The position numbers and the translations under genes are program-made. 64,000 nucleotides of DNA, from assembly GCF_023684385.1 (NCBI RefSeq), contig NZ_JAGSOJ010000001.1, forward strand, positions 558,001-622,000, in the 5' to 3' direction. Shown here piece after piece: positions 8,788 to 17,626 of this stretch; the stretch's first letter is position 1, and each line of letters opens with the position of its first letter. The notes under the pieces were generated by a model. That model was given only the letters and a program-made list of their open reading frames with translations, had not been told where the DNA came from and did not search any database. The DNA comes from Oceanirhabdus seepicola (GTDB lineage: Bacteria > Bacillota > Clostridia > Clostridiales > Clostridiaceae).

Positions 8788-10095
8788 CTATTTAATTTCA
8801 ATAAGTTCATCTACAAAACATATAAATTCACTCTTAATCAGCCCTATACCTTTAGCGTAATATTCTACTTTGTATTCTCCATCACTGAAAAAAGTTGTAA
8901 CTTCAACCACCTCTTTAAATTCTCCTGCTTTAGTAAATAATTTTTCTCCAACCCGAGTAATCATAGATATAGATTTTTCAAATGAATCATTAGTCCAGCT
9001 TGTCCCTATTTGAATAGGTTCTTGTAGAATTATTTCTTCACGATTATTAGGCTCTTCCCAATTATCCGTACCTTCACTAGCATATATCCATTTTAATGTA
9101 CCATTATTAAAAGAGTATTTCTTGGACATCTCTCCTACTCCAGTATTACTGAATTTTTCATAGTATATATTGTTATTAATCTCAACTATCTCTCTTGAAA
9201 ATCCACCATTTTCAAATCCACCACTATAGCTATAAATCTTTCTTGGTTCACCTATAAAGTCTGCTACTGTATAATCTCTGTTTTTCATTACCTCTTCTCT
9301 ATAAATAATATCTGGAGCATGTACATGATCCAATACAAGTGGTTTTCCTTCATACAGAAACTTTACTCCGTCAATCCATTCTCCACAGTAATCTGGTTGT
9401 AGAAAAGTATATTTTAATTTACTTTCTGTAGCTCTTCCTCCTGCACTTCCTGCAAAATATCTACTCATCCACACATTTGTATTTGCCTTAATATTACTCT
9501 CACGCTCTTTTAAGTTTATTATAGCTACATACTTTCCATCAACTTCTTTAATTTCTTCAACAATTATATGACCTTCATTAAAATAATGATTCTCCATATA
9601 CTTTGCCAGTATCTCAATATTTTTATCTATACCATTTGAAGAAATTAAAGGCATCCAAGAAATCAACTCGGTATTATCTACATTAATATCATAACCATAT
9701 ATTGGAATGACATTAATATCATTTTTACTTTTGTTAACTGTCTGCGATAATATTTTAAATAATTCATCATAGTCTTTATACTTTTTTAAATCTTGAATTT
9801 CTTTATCACTCAAGGTTTTATCTTCTTTAAGCTTGTCCAATTGCGCAGTTCTTTGCTCAAGAGTCTTTCTCAATTTCCTATTCTCAGCTTTTAATTCTTC
9901 CAAACTTAGATTTAATTCCTCTTTTTCCTTATAAGCATTCTCATTGTCTTTCTTTAAACTTTGAAACTCTTCTTGAATTTTGTTTATCTTAATTGGCTCA
10001 TCTATTGTAACAACACTACTATCATTACATCCACTGACCAAAGACATTATCACTAATGTACTAAATATTATGCTTAGAACCTTTTTTCCTCTCAT
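8788..10095 (-). CDS. Coiled-coil lipoprotein of unknown function
   Basis: 435 residues. A lipoprotein signal with lipobox V-S-G-C at residues 20-23 anchors it to the outer face of the membrane. Residues about 38-105 are a heptad-rich coiled coil. The rest (about 110-435) is a soluble domain without a motif I can name; a VDEL-type acidic C-terminus ends it. AGGAG lies seven bases before the ATG. It follows the ECF/DUF4179 operons in the same orientation but has its own terminator and 480 bases of separation, so co-regulation is only a possibility. Confidence 0.7.
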   Translation of the reverse strand: MRGKKVLSIIFSTLVIMSLVSGCNDSSVVTIDEPIKINKIQEEFQSLKKDNENAYKEKEELNLSLEELKAENRKLRKTLEQRTAQLDKLKEDKTLSDKEIQDLKKYKDYDELFKILSQTVNKSKNDINVIPIYGYDINVDNTELISWMPLISSNGIDKNIEILAKYMENHYFNEGHIIVEEIKEVDGKYVAIINLKERESNIKANTNVWMSRYFAGSAGGRATESKLKYTFLQPDYCGEWIDGVKFLYEGKPLVLDHVHAPDIIYREEVMKNRDYTVADFIGEPRKIYSYSGGFENGGFSREIVEINNNIYYEKFSNTGVGEMSKKYSFNNGTLKWIYASEGTDNWEEPNNREEIILQEPIQIGTSWTNDSFEKSISMITRVGEKLFTKAGEFKEVVEVTTFFSDGEYKVEYYAKGIGLIKSEFICFVDELIEIK

Positions 10096-10351
10096 ATTTA
10101 AACTCCTACCTTTTAAATGTGTCTATTTCAATAATCTCTATATTTGTTATTTTAACTTATAATTTGGAAAATTAATTTACAAAAAGGTTAAATTATATAT
10201 TAATTCTTATTATTTCTAGTAATTGGACATATATTTTATTTATTGATAATGTATCCTTTATTGTGTGTAATTTAGAAAAGACTTATTTGTACATTATTGG
10301 ATTCAAGTAAAATGTTTAATTCTTAATAAAACGATTGAAATTCTATTGTAC
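10096..10351. other. Intergenic gap, no gene seen
   Basis: A/T-rich. Besides promoters expected for the lipoprotein gene and the terminator just beyond, I see no open frame with a ribosome binding site and no clear repeat. Confidence 0.5.
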
Positions 10352-10388
10352 AAAAAAATGTAGGTTCTGACACCAGTCAGAATCTACA
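10352..10388 (-). terminator. Terminator after small membrane protein gene
   Basis: 13-base arms (TGTAGGTTCTGAC paired with GTCAGAATCTACA, one G-T pair) and a seven-base T tract on the minus strand. Confidence 0.85.
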
Positions 10389-10413
10389 TTCATTCTTCAT
10401 TCTTGATTTCTTT

Positions 10414-10830
10414 TTATACAATTGCTGCTTGTTCAACAATATTATTAGGAATATGTTTTCCTAATTCATCCCACACTTGGTTTTTATCAAAAATATCAAT
10501 TGGGATTGCTTTTGTTTCATTTTCACTTTGAAGTATAAGCAATAATTCTCTTGATTCTCTCTCTAATTTAACATGCTTTATATCTTTCCATTTCATGTTT
10601 ATTTTGTCATAAACTAAATTACAGTCAATTTGATCTCCATCCATATCTATTTCTGCCTTCATGATTAATTTTATATAATTCCTTGAGCTTATGTACTCCA
10701 AACAGAGTAACCCAAGAGGTATTAGAAAAAGAAGAGGTTGCTTTAAGTACAAGCCAGGAATCACCAATAAACAATTAATCACCATTATTTCAATAATTTT
10801 GTCTTTTTTTGCTTTGAATACATGTTTCAT
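10414..10830 (-). CDS. Small membrane protein with PH-like C-terminal domain, function unknown
   Basis: 138 residues: two closely spaced hydrophobic segments (about residues 12-50) followed by a soluble beta-rich part resembling bacterial PH-like domains (WKDIKHVKLERESRELLLIL). GGAGG six bases before the ATG. Flanked by its own terminator. Similar short two-helix plus PH-like proteins are common in Firmicutes, and their role is not established. The family assignment is by pattern only. Confidence 0.55.
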   Translation of the reverse strand: MKHVFKAKKDKIIEIMVINCLLVIPGLYLKQPLLFLIPLGLLCLEYISSRNYIKLIMKAEIDMDGDQIDCNLVYDKINMKWKDIKHVKLERESRELLLILQSENETKAIPIDIFDKNQVWDELGKHIPNNIVEQAAIV

Positions 10831-10978
10831 ATGAATCCTCCTCGTTAAAATATTCAGAAAATTAAAAATCTTCCCTCATTTTAATTATATCACATATATC
10901 CATAACTTACTATATATTATTGTAAAAAAAACCATTTTTTAGAGTATTTTTTCTTAGGTTCTTTATCTATATTCTTTG

Positions 10979-11548
10979 CTATTTTTCATCTATTATACTA
11001 TTCCTGTAACAACATCCTATAATATGATCATTTACTAATCCAACTGCTTGCATATAAGAATATATCGTTATTGATCCTAAAAATTTAAATCCCCACTTCT
11101 TTAGATCTTTTGATATATCATCAGATAATTCTGTTTTAGAAGGTAATTCTGAAATTTCTTTCCACTGATTTATTAAGGGAGTTCCACCAACAAATCTCCA
11201 TATATATTTATCAAAACTCCCGAACTCCTGTTGTATTTCTATAAATCTTTTTGCATTATTAATTGAGGCCTCGATTTTCTTTCTATTTCGTACAATCCCT
11301 TCATTCATTAACATTTCATTTATCTTCTCCTCTGTGTAATTACTAACCTTCTTAACATTAAATTCATCATAAGCCTTTCTGTAATTCTCTCTCTTCTTTA
11401 ATATTGTTATCCAGCTTAGTCCTGATTGTGCTGATTCTAACACTAAGAACTCAAAGTGAACCCTATCATCATGTACCGGTTTTCCCCATTCCTCGTCATG
11501 ATATTTTATATATATTTCTTCTTTCCCTACCCATTCGCATCTTTTCAA
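10979..11548 (-). CDS. tag: DNA-3-methyladenine glycosylase I
   Basis: Base-excision enzyme that removes N3-methyladenine from DNA. Seen: RCEWVG at the N-terminus, YHDEEWGKPVHDD, SGLSWITILKKRENYR, and the C-terminal VNDHIIGCC. In the known family Cys near the N-terminus, His of YHDEEW, and the C-terminal His and Cys bind a structural zinc; all four are present. The start is the TTG at 11548, eight bases after GGAGG, giving MKRCEW as in characterised Tag proteins. The longer TTG reading from 11563 would put the ribosome binding site inside the gene. Length about 189 residues, normal for the family. Confidence 0.93.
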   Translation of the reverse strand: MKRCEWVGKEEIYIKYHDEEWGKPVHDDRVHFEFLVLESAQSGLSWITILKKRENYRKAYDEFNVKKVSNYTEEKINEMLMNEGIVRNRKKIEASINNAKRFIEIQQEFGSFDKYIWRFVGGTPLINQWKEISELPSKTELSDDISKDLKKWGFKFLGSITIYSYMQAVGLVNDHIIGCCYRNSIIDEK

Positions 11549-11747
11549 AAGTATTTCCTCCAATTCATTTAGTAACTTACCTATATTTTTATATTATACC
11601 ATTCTTCTAATTTACTCCTATTAAAATTATATACTATTGTAGGTTACACTTACATATTATCAAAAACTTTTCAGAAGGCTTTATTGTTAATTTTTTTCAT
11701 ATATAGTAGAATATAATTATAAAAACAAAAAAAGGGAGGAAATATTA

Positions 11748-13874
11748 ATGTGGAATTCGCGCATAACTAAAAGATATCTTAGTGTCTTAACAATGTTATT
11801 TATGCTATTCTCAATATGCACACCTATATTTGCAGATGAGACAAGCACTTCAACTACAGAAGATGCCAAGGTTATCCTAACTCTATTAGGAACAAGTGAC
11901 CTTCATGGTGCAACAAACAGCTGGTCTTATGAAAATGATAAGGATTATGGAAATGTCGGACTTGAAAGAGTATCAACAATCTACAAAACAATCAAAGCAG
12001 AAAACCCAAACACACTTTTATTAGATGTTGGGGATACAATCCAAGGAAGTATTATGACAGATGATTTATATAATAGTAATGCTGATGAAAAACAACCTAT
12101 GATAGATCTTATGAGTTTCATAGGATACGATGCTATGACATTGGGAAATCATGAATTCAATTTTGGAACTGCTCTTATTAAGAAGTTTGAAAAAGAAGCA
12201 AGTTTCCCGATTCTTTCAGCTAATACTTATTACAAAGAAGATGGTTCTAACTTTGTTAAACCTTATGTTATAAAAGAAGTAGCTGGAGTCAAAATAGGTA
12301 TTCTTGGATTAACAGTTCCAAGCATTCCAAGATGGGATGGCCCTAAAGTAGAAGATCTTAGATTTGAGCACATGGCTAAAGAAGCTAAAAAATACACAAA
12401 AATTCTTAAAGAAGAAGAAAAGGTTGATGTAATCATATGTCTTGCTCATGCTGGATTAGAAACTAGACATGAAACAGACAATAGTGATGCTGCTAAATTT
12501 ATTCCTGAAGAAGCACCTGAAATATCCGCACTGTTCTTAGGACATGACCATTCACAAGTTAACACTGTAATTAATGGCGTTCCAACAGCTGCACCAGTAG
12601 CTAAATACGGACAAGCCAATGAAGTTGCAAGAATAGATTTAACTATTGAGAAAATTGATGGTGTTTGGACTGTTACTGGTAACGAGATTTCTCACATAGA
12701 ATTAGCAAATTACGATCCAGATTCTGAAGTTGTTGAATACGGTAAAAAATATCACGAAACAACTTTGAAATTCTTAGAAAACACAATTGGAACAGCTACT
12801 GCTGATTTCCATCCTGCTTCAGAAGTTCCTGGCATTCCTGAAGCTCAAATTAGAGATACTGCTCTTATAGACTTAATTAACGATGTACAACTTGAAGTCA
12901 CTGGTGCTGAGGTAGCTGCTGCTGCATTATTTAAGCCTACTTCAAATCTTAGAAAAGGTGATTTAAATTTTGCTAATGTATTTGATATTTATAAATATGC
13001 TAACAAACTTGTAGGTGTTGATGTAACTGGAGCTGAACTCAAAAAATATATGGAGTGGTCTGCAAGTTACTACAATACATTCAAGCCTGGCGATTTAACA
13101 ATAAGCTTTAACGAAAATATAAGAGGATATAACTATGATATGTTTGCTGGAGTTGACTATAAAGTGGATGTATCTAAGCCTGCTGGCAATAGAATTATTG
13201 ACTTAACTCTTAATGGTAAGCCTATAACTGATGATCAAATAATAAAACTTGCTATTAACGACTATAGATACAGTGGACTAAAAGGAAAAGGCATGATAAC
13301 TAATGATCCTTATTTCAATTCAGATCCTAATACACTTAGAAGCTACATCAAAAATTATATAGAAGAAAAAGGAACCATCACTCCAAAGACTGATAACAAC
13401 TGGGAACTTATAGGATACAATTGGGATAAGCACTTAAGAGAAACCGCTATTGAAGCTGTTAAAGCTAACTCTATAAATATTCCTCAATCTAAGGATGGTA
13501 GAACAACAAACGTTGCTTCACTTACAGTTAAAGATCTTCAAGCTGCTGGCTTAGTTACAGTAGATATGACTTATGTTGTAAAATACGGTGATACACTTGG
13601 TAGCGTCGCTGAATTATTTACTGTAAGCCTTGAATCTGTAATAGAAGCAAACTCATTTGATAATGCTAACCTAATATTCCCTGGAGATAAAGTTATCATT
13701 CCAGGCAAGGTTCATGATGATAAATACAACACTTATATTATTAAAGCTGGCGATACATTAGGTAACATTGCTGAAATGTATGGTACCCATTACGAGAAGA
13801 TAGCTAAATTTAATAATATCAATAATGTTAATTTAATAATTGAAGGACAGAAAATAATAATACCTTCAAATTAA
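11748..13874 (+). CDS. Secreted 5'-nucleotidase/2',3'-cyclic phosphodiesterase with two LysM domains
   Basis: 708 residues. The signal peptide ends near residue 28 (FADE). The metallophosphoesterase domain follows (about 42-320) with GTSDLHG, DVGDTIQGS, GNHEFNFG, LAHAG and GHDHSQVN, the full set of metal ligands. The 5'-nucleotidase C-terminal domain spans about 345-550. Two LysM repeats at about 604-652 and 661-707 (YVVKYGDTLGSVAE..., YIIKAGDTLGNIAE...) should tether it to peptidoglycan. It probably salvages nucleotides outside the cell. A run of purines with AGGAGG precedes the ATG. Monocistronic, closed by a strong terminator. Confidence 0.93.
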   Translation: MWNSRITKRYLSVLTMLFMLFSICTPIFADETSTSTTEDAKVILTLLGTSDLHGATNSWSYENDKDYGNVGLERVSTIYKTIKAENPNTLLLDVGDTIQGSIMTDDLYNSNADEKQPMIDLMSFIGYDAMTLGNHEFNFGTALIKKFEKEASFPILSANTYYKEDGSNFVKPYVIKEVAGVKIGILGLTVPSIPRWDGPKVEDLRFEHMAKEAKKYTKILKEEEKVDVIICLAHAGLETRHETDNSDAAKFIPEEAPEISALFLGHDHSQVNTVINGVPTAAPVAKYGQANEVARIDLTIEKIDGVWTVTGNEISHIELANYDPDSEVVEYGKKYHETTLKFLENTIGTATADFHPASEVPGIPEAQIRDTALIDLINDVQLEVTGAEVAAAALFKPTSNLRKGDLNFANVFDIYKYANKLVGVDVTGAELKKYMEWSASYYNTFKPGDLTISFNENIRGYNYDMFAGVDYKVDVSKPAGNRIIDLTLNGKPITDDQIIKLAINDYRYSGLKGKGMITNDPYFNSDPNTLRSYIKNYIEEKGTITPKTDNNWELIGYNWDKHLRETAIEAVKANSINIPQSKDGRTTNVASLTVKDLQAAGLVTVDMTYVVKYGDTLGSVAELFTVSLESVIEANSFDNANLIFPGDKVIIPGKVHDDKYNTYIIKAGDTLGNIAEMYGTHYEKIAKFNNINNVNLIIEGQKIIIPSN

Positions 13875-13884
13875 AAAACTCAAT

Positions 13885-13917
13885 AAAGCCTAAGCAAATT
13901 AACCTTGCTTAGGCTTT
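13885..13917. terminator. Bidirectional terminator between nucleotidase and NERD genes
   Basis: 13-base arms AAAGCCTAAGCAA / TTGCTTAGGCTTT with a seven-base loop between two convergent genes, U tract on both sides. Confidence 0.9.
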
Positions 13918-13931
13918 AACTTTTAATAGTT

Positions 13932-14522
13932 TTAATTAATTTTCATCTCTCTAATGATATCACTAATTTTTTTAATATTTATTTTATGTGAATTATTCAT
14001 TTTTTTATTATTTAACCATCTAGCCATCTCAGGCAACTTCATTATCCTATTATCAATGACATTTACTTGGCATTCATTATTACTAAAAACTACAAAACTT
14101 AAAACTGAAACATTATTAATACCCATCTTCAATAAGTTATACTTTAAGCATTTTATATGCCCTTCATTCTGCATTATTGGATTATAAAAATTTTTCTTCT
14201 CTCCGCTTCTCTTAATTTGATACCAATTCTTATCATGTATCTTTCCAAAAACATTTCCACTGAGATTCTTATTCTCAATAACTAAAATTCCATAAGAAGT
14301 TACAATTAATAAATCAATTTCAGTACTTCCATCATAAAGTGGAATTCTTATGTTTTTAAATATCTTATAACCTTTTTTCTTACATATTTTTTTTAATACC
14401 TTATAAGAGGTTCTTTCTCCTATCTTTCCAGCTTTATTTATATGATATGTTTTAAGCCACCTTTTATAATTTAAATAAACATATATAAATATTAGTAAAA
14501 TCGGTATCCAAATATATTTCAT
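13932..14522 (-). CDS. NERD-domain (nuclease-related) membrane-anchored protein
   Basis: 196 residues: one N-terminal membrane segment (residues 2-18), then a NERD domain (about 33-150). GKIGERTSYKVLKKI, STEIDLLIVTSYGILVIENK and WYQIKRSGE.. carry the E, D and E-x-K positions of the restriction-endonuclease-like fold. NERD proteins are predicted nucleases of unproven function. GGAGG seven bases before the ATG. It is divergent from the selenoprotein gene, sharing a 135-base region with a perfect palindrome. Confidence 0.85.
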   Translation of the reverse strand: MKYIWIPILLIFIYVYLNYKRWLKTYHINKAGKIGERTSYKVLKKICKKKGYKIFKNIRIPLYDGSTEIDLLIVTSYGILVIENKNLSGNVFGKIHDKNWYQIKRSGEKKNFYNPIMQNEGHIKCLKYNLLKMGINNVSVLSFVVFSNNECQVNVIDNRIMKLPEMARWLNNKKMNNSHKINIKKISDIIREMKIN

Positions 14523-14580
14523 AGTAAAACCTCCTCTCTTTCTTATATTCCTATGGTAAATCTAGATAAAGTTATTATAT

Positions 14581-14613
14581 CATACCAGTATTATACTGGT
14601 ATGATGGTATAAT
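14581..14613 (+). promoter_or_regulatory. Palindromic operator and extended -10 promoter of glutaredoxin gene
   Basis: A perfect palindrome at 14581-14603 (arms CATACCAGTAT and ATACTGGTATG around one T) abuts TGGTATAAT, an extended -10 with TATAAT at 14608-14613. No good -35 is present, and the palindrome covers where one would lie. This suggests a repressor or activator site controlling the glutaredoxin, perhaps also the divergent NERD gene. The regulator is unknown. Confidence 0.55.
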
Positions 14614-14657
14614 ACTATAATTAAGATTTTAATTTAAAAAAATAAGGAGATGTTACT

Positions 14658-14888
14658 ATGAAAGAAGTAATCATATTTTCAACAAAAACTTGACCTCATT
14701 GTCAACCAGCTAAAGATTATTTAGCAAGCAAGGGAGTCTCCTTTGTTGAAAAAGATATTCAAGCAGATACCGATGCAAGAAAAGAATTAAGGGCTCTTGG
14801 TTCAATGTCTGTTCCAACTATAAAAATTGGTGACGAAGTAATTGTTGGATTTGATCAAGGAAGAATTGATAAGATTTTAGGCTTATAG
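14658..14888 (+). CDS. Selenocysteine-containing glutaredoxin-like protein (UGA = Sec at codon 12)
   Basis: A 76-codon frame with good thioredoxin/glutaredoxin (NrdH-like) features: MKEVIIFSTKT-U-PHCQPAKDY at the N-terminus, FVEKDIQAD, SVPTIKIGDEVIVGF with the cis-Pro, and a GRIDKILGL end. The in-frame TGA at 14691-14693 falls exactly on the first Cys of the usual CPHC redox motif, giving UPHC. A short stem-loop follows at the distance expected for a bacterial SECIS. AAGGAG seven bases before the ATG; the stop is TAG at 14886. Translation after the TGA is fully coding-like, which argues against a pseudogene. It would act as a cytosolic thiol/selenol reductant. The selA/B/C/D genes needed for decoding are not in this window. 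Confidence 0.88.
14709..14725 (+). promoter_or_regulatory. Probable bacterial SECIS hairpin
   Basis: Six-base perfect stem GCTAAA / TTTAGC with loop GATTA. The stem starts 15 bases after the TGA, and the loop opens with G 21 bases after it, fitting the general bSECIS pattern of a short stem with a G among the first loop bases. Confidence 0.7.
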
Positions 14889-14898
14889 AACATAAAAG

Positions 14899-14922
14899 AG
14901 GTGATAGCAGATGCTATCACCT
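14899..14922. terminator. Hairpin between glutaredoxin and CPBP genes
   Basis: Perfect 11-base arms AGGTGATAGCA / TGCTATCACCT between convergent genes. The T tract is poor on the plus strand, better on the minus. Confidence 0.65.
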
Positions 14923-14948
14923 AAATTTATTGAAAAAATCAAAATATA

Positions 14949-15842
14949 TTATTTATAGTGTACATCCATCTGCATTGATTTTTCTACTTTGTTATTTTTC
15001 AAGAAAATAATAAGCGTTATTGGTAATATTATCGCTGCTACTCCAATTATAATATAAAATAATTCTAAACCAACCTTTTCTGCAATAATTGTTATAGCAT
15101 ATCCCCCTAGAAAATTATAAGTCACGTGCATTATAATAGGTGCCCAAATGCTTTTTGTTTTCTCATATGCAATAGCTAGTACCACTCCTAGGAAACAAGC
15201 ATATATTCCTTGTAATACATTCATATGAGCTATTCCAAAGATAATTGCTGAAACAACAACACACCATCCAATTTTAAGATGACTCTTAAGAGAATTAAAA
15301 ATTAATCCTCTAAATAATACTTCTTCGAATACTGGAATTCCAATAATCATAGAGAACATTCCTATCCATGCCATAATTACCTCTACACTACTCCTAGTGT
15401 GAGTTAATTCCCCTCCAGTATTTTTAACAGCATCTGTTACACTACTTATACTTTCATTTATTGTTGCATAATCAGTAAAAAAGTCTTGAAGAAGCCCTAC
15501 AACTAAAGAACTCAAAAAAGCTAAACAAGTCCCCATTATAATTATTAATGTTGCATTTTTAATACTAACTTTTCTTACCCCACAGTATTTAGCAAGAGAA
15601 TTCTCTTTACTCTTTAACATAAAATGATAAATAATTAAAGTCAAAAGTGCAGCAAATAATGTTATTGCAAATACATTTTTTTGTATTATTTCTTCTGCAT
15701 TTACACTTATGTTACTTATATCCCCTGTTGCACCTACGTAAGCTACCAGACAAATACCAACAAAGGCACCTACCACAATCTGCATTACAAGATATATCAC
15801 AAAATATAACACTGGTTTTTTTAAACCTTTTAATAATTTCAT
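14949..15842 (-). CDS. CPBP-family intramembrane glutamic protease (Abi/CAAX type)
   Basis: 297 residues with about eight membrane segments. The active-site motifs are EEVLFRG (EExxxR) near residue 178, FGIAHMN (FxxxH) near 208 and HVTYNFLG (HxxxN) near 243. CPBP proteins are membrane-embedded proteases linked to CAAX processing, bacteriocin immunity or signalling in different species. The start is the ATG at 15842 preceded by GGAGGGG; the longer reading from 15854 contains that site. No bacteriocin gene is adjacent, so the role is open. Confidence 0.9.
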   Translation of the reverse strand: MKLLKGLKKPVLYFVIYLVMQIVVGAFVGICLVAYVGATGDISNISVNAEEIIQKNVFAITLFAALLTLIIYHFMLKSKENSLAKYCGVRKVSIKNATLIIIMGTCLAFLSSLVVGLLQDFFTDYATINESISSVTDAVKNTGGELTHTRSSVEVIMAWIGMFSMIIGIPVFEEVLFRGLIFNSLKSHLKIGWCVVVSAIIFGIAHMNVLQGIYACFLGVVLAIAYEKTKSIWAPIIMHVTYNFLGGYAITIIAEKVGLELFYIIIGVAAIILPITLIIFLKNNKVEKSMQMDVHYK

Positions 15843-15947
15843 AATCCCCTCCATTAATTTAAATTAATATAAATGTCTTAAAATCATACCATATCTATCT
15901 TTTTTTGTAAACACTTTAAACTGCTAAAGGAAAAATTTATATAATAA

Positions 15948-15985
15948 AAAGTCAATCTGTAACTCATAGGTTACATACTGACTTT
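15948..15985 (-). terminator. Terminator directly after membrane protein gene
   Basis: Arms AAAGTCA..TGTAAC and GTTACA..TGACTTT, with T-rich sequence on the minus strand; abuts the stop at 15986. Confidence 0.8.
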
Positions 15986-16390
15986 CTAAAAGATTAATTC
16001 AAAGAAAATTTCAATGACACCAAATATCCGGTTCTTTATTTGAAACTCTTCTTTTCCAATCATATTTCTAAATACTAAATATATAATTGTTATATAAAAT
16101 ACTGTTTCTGCTAGTGTGATAATTCCACCAATAAAAAAACTATCAAAATTACAGCATAATAAAATCAAATTAAAAATGACTATAATGACACTAATACTTG
16201 TATATATATAATTAAAATAAATACGATTAATCTTTTTACTTACTTCTGTTGAGTTGTAACTTACATGCATATTTTCTATAATCACCTTTGCCAAAATATT
16301 AAAAGAAATAAAGGTAAATACAATTAGTAATGTAAGTATAATAGTATTGATTTCAGATAAATTATTTAAATACTTCAATATATTATCCAT
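15986..16390 (-). CDS. Hypothetical four-helix membrane protein
   Basis: 134 residues with four hydrophobic segments, separated by short charged loops, and no recognisable motif. The ATG at 16390 is seven bases after GGGGAGGG; readings further upstream to 16468 run through that site and have none of their own. Single gene with its own terminator. I cannot assign a function. Confidence 0.6.
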   Translation of the reverse strand: MDNILKYLNNLSEINTIILTLLIVFTFISFNILAKVIIENMHVSYNSTEVSKKINRIYFNYIYTSISVIIVIFNLILLCCNFDSFFIGGIITLAETVFYITIIYLVFRNMIGKEEFQIKNRIFGVIEIFFELIF

Positions 16391-16596
16391 TGTCATCCCT
16401 CCCCTGAGAATTATACCACAAAAAAACTTTAATTCTAAAAAACAACTTGAATACATCTTTTTTTTCACTAAACTGTCTTAATATCATATTAAAAAAGCCT
16501 AGTTCTTAAACTCATAATATTTAATTAATTCTTTACTTTACACTCTTCTTATGATAATATTATGAAAGTTTTAAGATTCAACACGGGGAGGGTATT

Positions 16597-17574
16597 ATGG
16601 ATTATATTCTTGAAAAAAAATTGAAAGAGCTTTTAAATTCTTTCAATAAAATCCGCAAGGAAATCAAATGGACAAACCCTTATATTATGCATCTTCTTGC
16701 TTTTCATTACACCTTCAATGATGATGAGTTCGATAAGACTGAATTTTTAGAATTAAAGAAACATATTAAAGCTTCAACTAATTTAACATCAGTATTCAGA
16801 ACTGATATTAATATGTCAATTGTCTCTTCTTGTTGTATGAATTCACTTGATTCAAAGGCTCAGTTTACAAAAACACTAAAAACTTCTGATTTCTTAATTG
16901 AATCTGGCTTTAAAAATTGGAGTTCTCTACCTATTTGTTCTTGCTATATGGCTAATTTCTTAAAGTCCGAGAATTTGAAATCTATATGTGAAAGAGCTTA
17001 CAATATGTACTTGAAAATGAATAATCGCTCTAATTTATTCTCCTTGTACGAAGATTCCTCATTTGCAATTCTATTATCAATTGACGGTAATGATATTGAT
17101 GCTAAATTAGATAAAAGTGAATTTTTATATAATCACCTTAGAGAGATGCCTTTTGAAGAAGATGAAAACCTTCAGATTATGACTTATATCTTATCCTCAT
17201 CTACTCTTTCAAATACGGAACTAATTCACAACTGCTTTCAACTTTACATATTATTAAGCAATTCATTTCAATTGAGAAGCATAGCTTATCCTTACATTGC
17301 TCTTTTAACTCTTTTTAATAAAGATAATATCGAAATAGCAAATGATGTATCGGATGTTTTTTCTTATATTAAGAATATTTCATTATTTGACTCATTAAAT
17401 GATGAATATCTTCTCTTTCTATCTATAAGTTTTATAATATGCTATTATACTTACAATATTATAGATAATTCAGATAATAAGTCTACTGTTTCAGTAAATA
17501 AAAATTCAGTTTTTGTTTTTCTAGCAGAGTTATTAATTACTTCAATAAATAATTTATCAACTAAAATAGGGTAA
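16597..17574 (+). CDS. DUF4003-like soluble protein of unknown function
   Basis: 325 residues, soluble, mostly alpha-helical. It resembles the DUF4003 family of Firmicutes: a helical N-terminus with WTNPYIMHLLAFHY, then a long segment with DFLIESGFKNWSSLP. The assignment is by overall look, not by a decisive motif. A strong GGGGAGGG site lies four bases before the ATG. Single gene closed by a hairpin. DUF4003 has no established function. Confidence 0.55.
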   Translation: MDYILEKKLKELLNSFNKIRKEIKWTNPYIMHLLAFHYTFNDDEFDKTEFLELKKHIKASTNLTSVFRTDINMSIVSSCCMNSLDSKAQFTKTLKTSDFLIESGFKNWSSLPICSCYMANFLKSENLKSICERAYNMYLKMNNRSNLFSLYEDSSFAILLSIDGNDIDAKLDKSEFLYNHLREMPFEEDENLQIMTYILSSSTLSNTELIHNCFQLYILLSNSFQLRSIAYPYIALLTLFNKDNIEIANDVSDVFSYIKNISLFDSLNDEYLLFLSISFIICYYTYNIIDNSDNKSTVSVNKNSVFVFLAELLITSINNLSTKIG

Positions 17575-17596
17575 GGTTACAATAACCTCACCCTCA

Positions 17597-17625
17597 GGCG
17601 TTGAGAAAAGCCCAATCTCGGCGTT
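17597..17625 (+). terminator. Terminator after DUF4003-like gene
   Basis: Ten-base arms GGCGTTGAGA and TCTCGGCGTT pair with several G-U pairs; a T-rich stretch follows. It sits between convergent genes. Confidence 0.6.
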
Positions 17626-17626
17626 A

